From assembly GCA_027579435.1 (NCBI GenBank), contig JANBPK010001057.1, forward strand, positions 1 through 64,000: a DNA stretch of 64,000 bases, read 5' to 3'. Shown here piece by piece: positions 48,224-59,453 of this stretch. Position 1 is the first letter of the stretch. Every line of letters starts with the position of its first letter. A program made the translations under genes and the position numbers. Under the pieces are notes generated by a model, which ran no database searches, had not been told where the DNA came from, and saw only the letters and a list, made by a program, of their open reading frames with translations. This DNA comes from Candolleomyces eurysporus. Taxonomy: Eukaryota; Basidiomycota; Agaricomycetes; Agaricales; Psathyrellaceae.

Positions 48224-48726
48224 CTAGGTCCAATGGCACTCAAGATCAACGCTTCTAACTTCCTCAGTGCCTTCCATGATAGATGTGAAAGACCGAATAA
48301 CTTCCTCATCGTCCAGAACATTGGGAGAAAGCGATAGCTGAGCCTTCTTTTGATTGCTATAGGGGATCAGCATCAACTTCTTCCAATGGAAGGGAAACAT
48401 GATCGGGAAAGCCATTGATGCACCCACCTTGTTCTTCTCAGGAATAGCTTCAAGAGAGAAGGTACCCTCGTGAGAGGTTCCTAAGGCTGACAGATGCAGC
48501 ATTGTCGATCCAGCAATCCAAACTGACGCTGCTCGGAGTTGCCCGAGTATGAGTGGACACTCGCTGTTCCTACTTGGGCATTGTGCCGTCCAGAATTGAA
48601 CAAGCGACATAACTGAGACATGATTCTTCCTGCTCCATCGACAGGGATAATGAAAAAATCTTCCCTCATGCTCCTAGGCTCTTCTGTGACCACCAAACCC
48701 TTCGGAATTCTTAGTAGGTGGTACAC
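48224..48726 (-). pseudogene. Remnant of unknown gene X (copy C)
   Basis: On the minus strand LLRIPKGLVVTEEPRSMRED and IIPVDGAGR are followed, after a frame change, by PLILGQLRAASVWIAGSTML, HLSALGTSHEGTFSLEAIPE, KNKVGASMAFP and, to the end, LDDEEVIRSFTSIMEGTEEV. It has the least broken C-terminal half of the four copies. The N-terminal block is shared with copy D at 5.0 kb. No known family is recognised. Confidence 0.5.
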
Positions 48727-49098
48727 CTTTCTTTGTTCTGCATTGCAGACTCATACGACAACGCGACTATGGGACGAGTCAAATTCGGATCATCGTTGAT
48801 AAAGCACCCAGATAAAGGATCAACGGCGAGCCACCGCATCTACGTATCAATCGACATCCCTCCTCTGAGATGTCTCCAGACTGGATATCTGTATACCCCC
48901 CATAGTTGTCACCCTCTGTCCCCTCGTGACCAAGAGTGGTGCTCTATCTTCCTTCCATAGATCAATTCCAGCCACCGTTGCACAAGTATCATCCTTCACT
49001 CATCGCTACAACGATTCCAACGTTATTCCAAACTGATTTGAGCCGTGCAGTGAGGAAGGTGACAAGCAACGCCGACAGACACTTACTCAGCCCTCATA

Positions 49099-49492
49099 TA
49101 TCAAGCTTTGTGCTAGATGGGATGCTGTATTATGACGGGAACGCTAGATGGCAGAGGGCCGGTGTTTTGAGCGGCTGGTCAACGGCAACGGGAAGGGCGT
49201 AGGTAGGTCCTTCAAATTTCAAGTTTGTTGCTTGGCGGGATGCCATATCTTGGTTAGAACAAAGGATGGTAGAGGGAGGTGCCATTTTGAGCAGCTAGTC
49301 AGGCCGGCGGTGGGAAGGCACATACCAGAGGTGATTTGCATTGTAAGTCACCTCTTTGACACTCACAATGGACAAGCTTCACAGTTCTTTGCCTTCGCAA
49401 TGAACGACAGTTCCTGGCATCCCTCATATCCAGTAACAATCAGCAATACATGGCACGTCCGCGAAGAGCTGCGAGGCGTGGCAGTGCGATAA
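49099..49492. repeat. About 390-base repeat R, right copy
   Basis: Counterpart of 43237-43622. It includes a plus-strand frame (SSFVLDGMLYYDGNARW, then FAFAMNDSSWHPSYPVTISN) that is better preserved than in the left copy. It could be the end of a gene belonging to the duplicated unit. No family is recognised. Confidence 0.7.
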
Positions 49493-49599
49493 CTGGTGTG
49501 GATAGTTACATTGATATAACACGCAAGATCAAATATCAATACGAGAACAAGCAGATTAAAACACTACAGCAATGCTGGAGTACATATTCAGCTACTTCA

Positions 49600-50095
49600 C
49601 AACCACTGGATTGATCTACCTATCCGGCCTCCTCGACATCCCCACCGTCATTCCGCTTCTCCTACGCGATTTGTTTAATAGACGCCTGGGTCTGGGTGGG
49701 CTCATCAACACTGGCGTTCAGTTATTGCCCGGTATCAGCATCACGAGTTCGGCCAAACTCGCGATTCAACGTCAATTGGAGGAAAGACGAATTAGCAGTT
49801 CAGTGGGCAAATTGAATAGGGTTATTTAGGACGCCGTTGTGGTAGGGGATCCTGGCCGAGTCGAGTAGACATATTAGATTAGATCGCGGGTGTGATCCGT
49901 ATATCTAGTCGATGCCAGCGTGTCAGAATAGAGCATTGGATCGTTGCCCTCGACGCTATACAAGGTGCTCCTCATCTAGTTATCTGAGCCTGCGCAGACT
50001 CGAGTGGTCTCTGGACTACTCCACCGTCTTTGGCTGAGGGGAATTTGGTGAAGGAACGACCAGCGGTGGTGATGCCCGTTGCCCGGAAATATTGG
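49600..50095 (-). pseudogene. C-terminal relic of a 7TM array family gene (copy 6), split by an insertion
   Basis: On the minus strand the tail can be read in two parts: SFTKFPSAKDG (about 50060-50025) and NPIQFAHWTANSSFLQLTLN with NREFGRTRDADTGQ (about 49830-49735), ending EKRNDGGDVEE near 49640. The membrane part is absent. Between the two parts lie 186 foreign bases (see the solo LTR entry). The flanking sequence matches the 3' side of copies 4 and 5. Confidence 0.75.
49838..50023. mobile_element. Probable solo LTR of 186 bases
   Basis: The segment starts TGTGGTAG and ends CTACTCCA, so it has TG...CA ends with short imperfect inverted repeats. It is flanked by CCGT on both sides (49834-49837 and 50024-50027). 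It interrupts a sequence that is continuous in the intact paralogues at about 46895 and 43975. These are the hallmarks of a retrotransposon LTR left after recombination. No internal element remains. Confidence 0.7.
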
Positions 50096-50129
50096 TTTCC
50101 TTATTCAGTTCTTCAGAAAGGCATCATAC

Positions 50130-51160
50130 CTTATGGGTTAATGTGACGATGGCATTGCTTGCCATCAATGCCTTCCCCTTCCTGGATCGGAATTTCTACA
50201 AGTATGATAGCTTATATCTATCCCCTCATTTTCGTGTAAATATGTAACATCAAGGCATTTCCATCCGATCGTTCTGCTTGTAAGGCAAAGAATGTAACGA
50301 TGCAGTTATTCGGTCCTGAGGCTTTCGCACCATGTGTATGTCCGTCAGACTCTACCTCCCCTCGTGCGAGCGCGGTCAAAGGCATCGACATGGCCCGGGG
50401 GTACATGCAAGAACGTTGACTGCTTTTCAAGATCATACTCAGGGCCAGGGCTAATCCTGGAGTAAGAATTAAGTGTGGCCACCGCCACGCCATCTAGTGC
50501 CTAATTGCCGTCACGTAAAGCCCCCGCGGTCTGACACCGGAGGGGGCATAACGGTCCGAAATTGGTTGCCTCCATACAGTTCGCCACAGTAGCTATAGAG
50601 TCGTGCTATTCGGGCGATTCTTGAACGGGAGAAGAGTGCCCCAAAGCTGCAATATGGAGCTGTAAACTGTATACCGGCATTGCGCTGTATGATGCGATCG
50701 CAGTCGGTGTTCTCGTGATGCTTAATGTCATCGGAGGCCAGGCGATGTCCACGTTGAATTTTTGATAGAAGTGATCCAAAGGTATGGTATTGACCAATCC
50801 GCCGGCCCTCATTTACCTCAGAAAGTGGTTTGGTTTCATTGAGCGTGAACGCACGACAAGCACAAGATGCACAGCCGTCCACNNTGCATCTGCCACTCCC
50901 CATACTTATATTTGGAAAGTAGTCCCACCACTTTGCACCAGTTGCCAAACGCTATTACTCCATTGGGCCTGGGTGTTGTCGCTCGTTGTACTCATGAACT
51001 GTTTAATGGAACTGAGCAGTACTCAGGAGCCACCACCCAACAGTTACAATAGAATACTTACTATGATGAGTCGGTTGTGTACCGGAAAGGGTGCTAGAGC
51101 AATAGCGCAAGTGATACATGGTGGGAAGATCGCTATCCCAACCACCGATCTAACACCTGC
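50130..51160 (-). pseudogene. Decayed membrane-protein-like gene, unassigned
   Basis: The minus strand shows blocks such as VVGIAIFPPCITCAIALAP (about 51150-51090), RLYSYCGELYGGNQFRTVMP (about 50600-50545) and a hydrophilic end (MPLTALARGEV, DGHTHGAKASGPN). The order resembles the second half of a mushroom receptor-like membrane protein, but frames change repeatedly and two Ns (50883-50884) fall inside. It is distinct from the 7TM array family and is a weak call. Confidence 0.25.
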
Positions 51161-51162
51161 TA

Positions 51163-51431
51163 GGTTGAGAGGATAGGGAGGGTATTTACTGTGGCTGCTT
51201 ACAGCAGATTCGGGCGATCATGAAGTTCTTGAAAAATTTCTGTAAAATTTGGGCACTTGGCCTCCCCATTTATAATTAGGCTCAAGCCGGTGAGGAATTT
51301 TCCGAAAGTCGACAGAAGTCAAATTAAGCTGCAAATGGGGAATCGCGAACACTTGGCCTCCATTTGGGCTCAACCCGGTGAGGAAAGTCGACTAAGCGGT
51401 CACGGTAAATACCCTCCCTATCCTCTCAGCC
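51163..51431. mobile_element. MITE-like element with 31-base terminal inverted repeats
   Basis: The left end 51163-51193 (GGTTGAGAGGATAGGGAGGG...) and right end 51401-51431 are inverted copies matching at 29 of 31 positions. The interior (269 bases overall) holds two direct repeats beginning CACTTGGCCTCC (51255 and 51350), each followed by GGTGAGGA and AGTCGAC. No coding capacity. A clear target-site duplication is not visible, so it could also be an inverted duplication. Confidence 0.6.
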
Positions 51432-51536
51432 TGTTGGCACTACCATTAGCAAAGTTCTATCGTCCTCATATAGCCGACCTTGACTCTCTTTGAAAGGGTT
51501 GACAACAAAGGACACAGACTCAGAGTTCGAATACTG

Positions 51537-52259
51537 ATGCCAACCTCTGAAACTTCCGGGTCGCTCTGTCCGCCATCTTCGGCGGGAGACGTACACAACG
51601 ACTCGGAGTTGTCCCATCGAGTTGAGTTATTGGAGCAGCAGATCCAGGAAATACATTCACTTGTAAGTGCATATTCGCTTGACTTTCGCTTATGAAGCCT
51701 TGTTCAGACCACATTTGCTCTTCTTTTATTTCCCTTTCTGCCTCAATACCTTTCACTTCAGATTACGGGGCTTCAGGAGCTTATGATGCAGATCAATGCA
51801 AAGCTCGACCGATTGTTGCTGGATCGCTCGATGCCTGAAACCCATTCACCTATTATTTATCGACCAGTGCTCAATTACTACCAAGATTCCTTGAACGAAG
51901 TAAGCGTTCACACCAACAACGTCAACTCACACAACCGCAAGTCGACTCGCGACCATTCGTCCACTTCCTATCCCACAATTTATTCTGGAGTCCAGTTAGA
52001 AGGCGAACTGTCATTACCACCTGCAGATATGCCTCGACCACCTCTGAATCGTACGTTCCAGATTCAGATTACCTCGTCCCAAATACCGTTTTCTCACGAC
52101 GACTTTCTAGCAGCTACGCCTGAAAGTCGTGTCAAGAACACAAGTTCCGCTCCCGCCGCAACCAACTCTGATGCTAACGCGCAAAGTGCTGAACCCGTCG
52201 CCGCTATTACTCCGAACTCATTTCTCCCTCGAATTCTCAGATTATTTTGTCTTCAATAA
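51537..52259 (+). CDS. Small coiled-coil protein of unknown function, paralogue 2
   Basis: Exons 51537-51662, 51762-52050 and 52111-52259 code 187 residues. The last intron (60 nt) can be skipped without a stop, but its position matches paralogue 1 exactly, so I keep it. The order is an acidic N-terminus, a coiled coil (ELSHRVELLEQQIQEIHSL, ELMMQINAKLDRLL), the core IIYRPVLNYYQDSLNEV with NVNSHNRKSTRD, a Pro-rich linker and SFLPRILRLFCLQ at the end. The core is over 80 percent identical to paralogue 1 while the rest is diverged. It directly follows the MITE-like element, whose right end forms part of its promoter region. Function unknown. Confidence 0.75.
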
Positions 52260-53365
52260 GCCTCGATAGACTCGCCTTTCAATCGATTAAAATTCTTTTC
52301 GCCTTATTGATCTTTTCTTTGGGATAGATAGTATCGGAGATTCTTTTTGGTTTTTCCATAGTTTGTGGGCTACGTGAGCTGTACATAGTTCAATTGTGCT
52401 CCAATTTGTGCTTGTTGAGATTTCTGTCGTTGGGGTTGCAGCCTCGGCGCTTGCAGGAAGCCTCCACGCCGGGTAGCATTCAGGGGAAAACTCTCAACAA
52501 TGGACTCTGAAGGCACGTTGCGTCAAAATTCAGCGAGTGTTTTTCCTCCCGGTGCCTTTCAGCCGGATTCATCCCCACCCTCCGTATCGCACTGTCGGTT
52601 TTCGGAGATCTCCGTGGTTTAGAAGGCGTGTAGAAGGCGTGTTGGAGACGAGTTCAATTGGGAGCTACCTTTCCTGCTCATGGCAGAGCTTGACGGATGA
52701 TCAAATGGTGCGAAGGCCTCAGAACCGAATAACTGAACCGTCACATTCTTTGCCTCGCTAAAAGACCGATGGGATGGGAATGCTCTGATATTCAACATGT
52801 ATATGAAAATGAGGATAAAAATATATTAATATAATACATAAATATAGAAGTACTGATCCAGGAAGGCGAAGGTTGTCCAGCAATCTAATTAACGATAGAC
52901 CCACTTTGCCAAACTCCTCACACTTGATATCTATCTGGCTGGAGAGGGGTACCAACAAAATTATGCACATTCTCGACCAGAGATGGTTGAAAATAGAGCA
53001 GCCACCATTCTACTTGGCATAGTTTGTTTGTACCGCTCCACAACTAAACAAATATCGTACAAGGTTTTCGGCAAAGTGAGACTATCGTTACTTAGATTGC
53101 TGTGATGCCAAGCATGCGCCGTTTTATCCATATCAAGTATAATTTCGACATTGGGATGCCTCACTGAGGTAAGAAACGTTGTTGTTGACAAAATTGGTCA
53201 AGTGCCAACGGCTGGCCAGCCGGGTATACCCGGACTGCAATCTCCGTCGTTCGAAGCCAGATCCGGGATTCATGTAAGTTCTTTCACATTCCTATAAGCA
53301 TCTAATCCATCATAAGCATACAAAGTCTTACGGTAAGAGTTCTCAAGCAAGGTAAATGAATAGTA
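52260..53365. other. Spacer, no gene recognised
   Basis: The 3' flank of the coiled-coil gene, then AT-rich sequence. A 14-base perfect palindrome (CCGGGTATACCCGG) lies near 53219. No coding feature is supported. Confidence 0.35.
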
Positions 53366-53369
53366 TTCA

Positions 53370-54212
<843 letters not shown>

Positions 54213-54344
54213 GTTCGACGAGGAATCAAAGCGTAAGGACTCGGGGGACGCCACGAAATTGGAGTGACGCGTGACAACGCATCCAGTCACGTCGCGGCCC
54301 TTCTCCGCTCAAATCAGAATTTGCACGACTCTGAAGGAGATGCT

Positions 54345-55661
54345 TCATCGAGGATTGGTGAAGCAGATATTGTCTGCTTCGGTCGAGACTCTTGTACTTC
54401 TCAAACGGTGGAGGCCTAGTGAAGAGTTGTCTGATGGCACGAGTGCATTCGACAAGCTCGCTCCGTGACATTCCGCGTTCGAGTCCTCGTTGTCCCCATG
54501 CCCGTAAGATTCGAAGTGATGAACCGACCGGAGGAAGGATGATTCTGCCGTTGTGGAGTGTGCAAATTCGATAGAGTGGGAAAGGTCTCCATCTTCGGTG
54601 AAGCGCAAGTTGGTGAACGAGCTGCCGGTGGTGACGCGGAAGGTAATCATGTGTGGTGAGAGTGCCTGTTGAGACGAAGGTGCTTGTTCAGAAACCGCTT
54701 TTCAGAAAGGTGGAGAAATGACACATCAAAGAGAGGTGCCTTTGAATACAGTGAAGGAGTAGAAGAGGGCAAGGGATATTCGGTACGAAGCATCCGCTCC
54801 TATATCCCCTTCTTTGAGTGATGTATATTCGAACACTGCTGCGATAATCCCCGAAATGGTCAAAGGAAGAGCAGATTCGACCAAAATGGCGACGAGACCG
54901 GCGGCGGCGTACGCGGAGAATGCGGATGACGATGACAGTTGTCACGACGATATCAGCTGCAGTGATCAATACTTGGATGCGTATCTTTTCTTCCATGACC
55001 ATGCTGATGAAGGTAAGGACTATCGGTGTAGGGGGCTCCGTCAGTCTCAGAATGTTCCAGTTAGGCCGTCAAGACATACCTACGGCGGACAAGGACGTCA
55101 ATGCCGGGAGGATTACTACAAACCAATCTCCTGAATACATCACATAGCACCGGTGAACCTGTCATGAGCGAGTGATGCATCCGAGTCATTTGTTTACCAG
55201 GAAAGCAGGGTACACTTACCAGCAGTGCGCCCCATATAGGCACAATGATAACCCAAGTACAATCTCTGACTGTTTCTTTCCAGTCGTAGGTGTAGTGGTG
55301 GGATACATAGACAAAGCGCAGGAAATTTTTAAAATTTGTTAACACCTGAAAGTACCCTGCCATACTCAGGGATGAGGACAGTGCTCTTGGAACTGTGATC
55401 AACCCGCTGACAGCTATGTATTTCGAACGGCTTTTTTGCAAATGTCGCGGTGTCTCCAAGAACACACAGAAGCCATAGCTGGCCAGGAAGATGTGAATAC
55501 CTAGAGAAGAAACAGGATGCGTACAATAAGCTGAAGCTTCCCAATAGTGTTATTGAATCGTGGGCTGGCGACACACCGACTTCGACCATGTTAATGAGAT
55601 AGACCGCGTAGATGATTCGAGCGGTAGCAACGTCAACTTCAATCTCATCGGAGCTTGGCAT
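54345..55661 (-). CDS. Diverged 7TM array family protein (copy 7)
   Basis: From ATG 55661: MPSSDEIEVDVATARIIYAV, YLINMVEVG, then FLASYGFCVFLETPRHLQKS, KYIAVSGLITVPRALSSSLS, a helix WVIIVPIWGALL, an exon with VHRCYVMYSGDWFVVILPAL, the block VLITAADIVVTTVIVIRILR and finally SPHMITFRVTTGSSF, with a long tail containing ESSFLRSVHHFE. The helices and splice sites correspond to copy 1, but sequence drift is large. The part between about 54900 and 54780 needs a frame change to yield the sixth helix, so it may be a gene with misjudged introns or an early pseudogene. Confidence 0.6.
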
Positions 55662-55930
55662 GGTAGAAGTGGGTACGAGTAAGGGGATTAATCATCATCT
55701 CAGTATGACCGTCTTAAATAGACGTGCAGTGCTTGGCTGCTGTTACGAGATCAGAACTCACCTGGCTCCTGCTGTCATCGGGCCCCACTGCGTAGCTTGA
55801 AAGGATGTATCGCGTCGAACACTCATCAGCCAAGTAGAGGAAGTGCAGCGGATTGAATCATGATGGGGATAAAGGTCTACTTGACTGAGATTTTGACAGT
55901 TTGAAAACCGTGTCCAACTTGATGACAGCA

Positions 55931-56227
55931 TCAATCAACACAAATGCCTTGAAAGGCTGCCACCAGAAAGCTGCGATTGAACTCGTGCAGATTTGGGAGA
56001 GAAGTCGACTGGTTCTTCATCGTCATTCCGAACTCGAAGTGGGGTGGGGTGAGTTGGAAGAAGGATGACTCGGCAGCTTGAGAGCGAACTCGAGTACTAT
56101 TAATAGGGTGAGGCAGCTTCCAGCTTCCACGAATTTTACTTAAATCAGATGAGGTGAGAGCTGCGAATGGAAGATCGAGCGAGTATAGCCGCATATGGGC
56201 CGAAATCCTGTCATCCGTTCTGTCCAC
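55931..56227 (-). pseudogene. C-terminal fragment of a 7TM array family gene
   Basis: AALTSSDLSKIRGSWKLPHP leads into INSTRVRSQAAESSFFQLTP and PHFEFG. AESSFxQ followed by a Phe-Glu-Phe block is the family's cytoplasmic tail (AESSFLQSTFN in others). The membrane part is missing. Its position next to copy 7 suggests a partial tandem duplication. Confidence 0.5.
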
Positions 56228-56449
56228 CTAGCTCCATGGAACCTCCGTCAGCTCCTTCTACGTCGTTATACCCAGTCTCTTCACCTACCCCAATCCCCAT
56301 TGTGAGCTAACATGTGTTAAGAAGTGTCACATTGCTTCGATTATGAGTTACGACAATTATTGCAGTCCTTGATGATTCAACAGGCGATTCAAAGACCGTT
56401 AATCGGTGGTGCCCCTCCGGAACCGGACGTGGCCGTTGGAGCCATCTAT

Positions 56450-57765
56450 TTACTTGTACAGATTAGCTACCAGCCTAAAGCTCGCATTCGGAGACCATTG
56501 AACATCGCTGGAACCAAAGTGACCAGTAAGTTTCTGAGCGGGGCTGAAGTTACCCTTTCCATCGTTATATGAAACATAAACGCCATCGTCCGCAAAACCA
56601 AGGATGTCAGCGCACCCATTGCCTGTGAGGTCGACAACGAATCTAGGATGCCTCTCCATTGTCCATCCACCCGCTTGGAGTCCGAAAGCAGAAAGCACGC
56701 ATCTGCAGGGTTGGAAAGTCCCATCGCCGTTGTTCAGAGCGACGTAGACACCAGCATGCGCGAAGCCAATGATATCAGCTCGTCCATCCCCGGTCAGGTC
56801 AGCAAGGAACCGAGGATGTTGCTCCACAGACCAGTTAAGGCTTGAACCTGAGCGACCAAACTCGTTCGACACCATTTTACCAGGCTGGAACGTGCCGTCT
56901 CCGTTATTGAGGGACACCCAAACACCAGCCTCGCCGAAGCCTATGATATCTACGCACCCGTTTCCGGTGAGGTCGGCGAGGAAACGGGGATGATTCTCAA
57001 TGCGCCAGTCGCCAGCTGAATAGGTGAACATGCTGAGAACGGGTGTGAGTGGCTGGAACGTGCCATCACCATTGTTGACGGCAACATAGATGTGGGCTTC
57101 CCCGAAGGCTACGATGTCTGGGAGCCCGTTTCCTGTAACATCTCCAAGAAGTCGAAGGTGTTTGTCCAACCTCCAACCTTGCTCATACCCCAGATCGTAC
57201 AGCACGATCTGCACTGGCCCGAAGGTCCCATCGCCGTTGTTCAAAGAAACGACGACTCCCCAATCAGAGAAACCGATGATATCGACTCTCCCCGTCTTCC
57301 TGAGGTCTGCGACATATCGAAGGTGTTTTTCGACCCTCCAGCCACCCGCACTGTAACCGAACTCTTGCACTCGGAGTGTACTGGGACCGAAAGTATTCTT
57401 GCCTTGGTTTTGGGCAACCCAAACCCCACCATGACCGAATCCGATGATATCAGCTTTCCCATCGCCCGTTGTGTCGCCCAGTAGACGGACGTGCTTGTCG
57501 ATGACCCATCCGCCTGCTTTCGAGCCGAAATGTTTGATCGCAACCGGGGCATCGACGATGCTGGGAGATTGAAAGTTGTTTCGAAGGATGACAACGCCAT
57601 CTTGGCCAAAGCCAACGATGTCTGCGGTGCCGACGCTTGAAGTGGGAACTGCCACTCATGCTGGTCAGCGAAATTTCAGCATGGTTTGCGATTCTCAATA
57701 CCTGGTCGATCTTGAGAGATTGTCGGGCAAGGGGAGCTAGCAGCGTCGGGGATGGTGATTGGCAT
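56450..57765 (-). CDS. Seven-bladed beta-propeller lectin, Psathyrella velutina lectin-like
   Basis: Exon 1 (57765-57702, MPITIPDAASSPCPTISQDR) and exon 2 (57654-56450) code 422 residues. The 47-base intron is inferred, because a stop precedes the longer frame and the junction gives PVAVPTSSVG. Seven units of about 55 residues follow, each with a Ca-binding-like loop and blade strand (for example DTTGDGKADIIGFGHGGVWV, DLTGDGRADIIGFAHAGVYV) and NNGDGTFQP or a variant. This VCBS/FG-GAP-like pattern and the length match the fungal propeller lectin that binds N-acetylglucosamine and sialic acid. No signal peptide is seen, so the product is expected in the cytoplasm, as for most fruiting-body lectins. 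It is divergent with thymidylate synthase. Confidence 0.92.
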
Positions 57766-57940
57766 GATATAGGCGCCTACAAGAAATGTGATTTCCCAGC
57801 AATTTCCCCTCTTTTCGTGAGTCCAAAGACTTTGGAGCGGAGCCCAAATCCGCGACCGTGACGTGACGAGACGCGTTGTCACGCGTTATCCCAATTTCGT
57901 CGCGCCGTCCATCTCCTCCGCTCTCGATTCATCGTTTACC
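57766..57940. promoter_or_regulatory. Shared divergent promoter of the lectin and thymidylate synthase
   Basis: Only 175 bases separate the two start codons, which face away from each other. No canonical TATA box is evident. The right part (GTGACGTGACG, then CGTCGCGCC) carries a CRE-like TGACGT and is partly conserved upstream of the thymidylate synthase pseudogene. Cis elements are inferred from the layout only. Confidence 0.5.
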
Positions 57941-58954
57941 ATGACCATCACCAACGGAGGTTCAACTCCAAGTCACGTCTCTGCGCCAGAACACGAGGAA
58001 AAGCAGTACTTGGCGCTTATCAGACGCGTTTTGGACACCGGGGACGTTCGCCCTGATCGTACAGGCACAGGCACGATCGCGCTCTTCGCCCCACCGTCTT
58101 TCCGATTCTCACTCAGCGACTCCACCTTCCCACTCCTAACCACCAAGCGCACATTCCTCCGCGGAATAGTCGAGGAATNGCTCTGGTTCATCCACGGTTC
58201 GACTGACTCGAAGCTCCTCTCAGAGAAGGGCGTCAAGATCTGGGATGGTAACGGATCCAAGGAGTTTTTGGAAGGGAGAGGATTAGGCCATCGGCGTGAA
58301 GGAGATTTGGGGCCCGTGTATGGCTTCCAGTGGAGACATTTTGGCGCGGAGTACGTCGATTGTGACCATGACTATACGGGCCAGGGCGTCGATCAGCTGC
58401 GAGAATGTATTCGCAAGATCAAAGAGTCGCCTACTGATCGTCGTATCATTATGAGCGCTTGGAATCCCAAAGGTGCGTCTCGCGTGTCTCCATTTCGCTC
58501 TATCGATCTCACCATGACGCGCTTTGTGCTTGCAGATATACCCCAAATGGCCCTCCCCCCCTTGCCACATGATGTGCCAATTCTACGTTCAAATCCCCCC
58601 CCGAATCCGACCCCACTGCGAAACCCCGCCTCTCGTGTCTCATGTACCAACGCTCCGCGGACCTGGGCCTCGGGATCCCANTTCAACATCGCTTCCTACG
58701 CCCTCCTTACCCATATGATCGCCCACGTTACGGGTACTGAGGCCAAAGAGCTCGTGATCCAGCTCGGTGATGCTCATGTCTATCGCGACCATGTCGATGC
58801 GCTTGAAGAGCAACTCAAGCGCGAGCCACGGCCATTTCCCAAGTTGAGGTGGGCGAGAGATGGGATCAACGATATCGAAGACTTCGTTTACAGTGATGTC
58901 GTGGTGGAAGGATATAATCCTCATCCGTCGATTGCGATGAAGATGAGCGTCTGA
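57941..58954 (+). CDS. Thymidylate synthase
   Basis: The enzyme methylates dUMP to dTMP with methylene-tetrahydrofolate. Two exons, 57941-58472 and 58536-58954, with GTGCGT and CAG borders. The start MTITNGG precedes [18 protein letters not shown]. Signatures are [54 protein letters not shown], the active-site block [37 protein letters not shown] and the family C-terminus [12 protein letters not shown]. Three one-base excesses (a C run near 58555, a C run near 58594 and the N at 58681) break and restore frame. Taken as homopolymer errors they give a normal protein with [18 protein letters not shown]. The N at 58179 is in frame (probably Leu). Two damaged copies are nearby. Confidence 0.93.
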   Translation: MTITNGGSTPSHVSAPEHEEKQYLALIRRVLDTGDVRPDRTGTGTIALFAPPSFRFSLSDSTFPLLTTKRTFLRGIVEEXLWFIHGSTDSKLLSEKGVKIWDGNGSKEFLEGRGLGHRREGDLGPVYGFQWRHFGAEYVDCDHDYTGQGVDQLRECIRKIKESPTDRRIIMSAWNPKGASRVSPFRSIDLTMTRFVLADIPQMALPPLPHDVPILRSNPPPNPTPLRNPASRVSCTNAPRTWASGSXFNIASYALLTHMIAHVTGTEAKELVIQLGDAHVYRDHVDALEEQLKREPRPFPKLRWARDGINDIEDFVYSDVVVEGYNPHPSIAMKMSV

Positions 58955-59453
58955 TTTCTGATAGATTCTAGTATTTATGTATCCATCGTGAGGAATCTTT
59001 CGTACGATTCGATGTGCTTATGTTCGCTCAGGTTTTAATAGGAATAAGAAGCGTTCCCGGTAGGAATCCCTCGTTCACTATCCTCCGCAGTTGACCCGTT
59101 AAAAATCTCATCGCGACTTCAACCCCCTTCTCTTTCCCATCTTGCTTCCAAGTACTCACGTCCTGAGTTCTCCGATCTGATGTCACAGTAACGCCGATCG
59201 AACAAGTCACTGTAGTGATCAGACTATTACTGAGACAAAATCTTGTTTCAATCAGTGAGGTCAGCGGACTGGTATAGTAGACCGCTGCCTTGATGATCTT
59301 ACGCTCAAAGATCTTATGCCGTTGTTACCAAGTGCCCCGCAGCCTTGCCATGAGCGCACTTAAGACAGCAATGCGACCACAGATCAGCGCTATCCTGATC
59401 CCTACCCTCCAACCTTACATTCTTTCTTCCCCTGTTCTCCCAGCCTTTGGTCA
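58955..59453. repeat. 3' flank of thymidylate synthase, part of the tandem duplication unit
   Basis: 58955-59060 (TTCTGATAGATTC, ATGTATCCATCGTGAGGAAT) and the following sequence up to the start of DDRxP copy 5 recur at about 60900-61436 upstream of copy 6. Confidence 0.7.

Noticed and set aside
50784..51176. A 130-residue plus-strand frame next to the MITE-like element
   Set aside because: It contains two Ns, has no domain, and the opposite strand gives better membrane-protein blocks.
57653..57655. GTG codon as the start of the lectin
   Set aside because: Nuclear fungal genes rarely start with GTG. An upstream exon with ATG 57765 joins it in frame through a 47-base intron and extends the family N-terminus.
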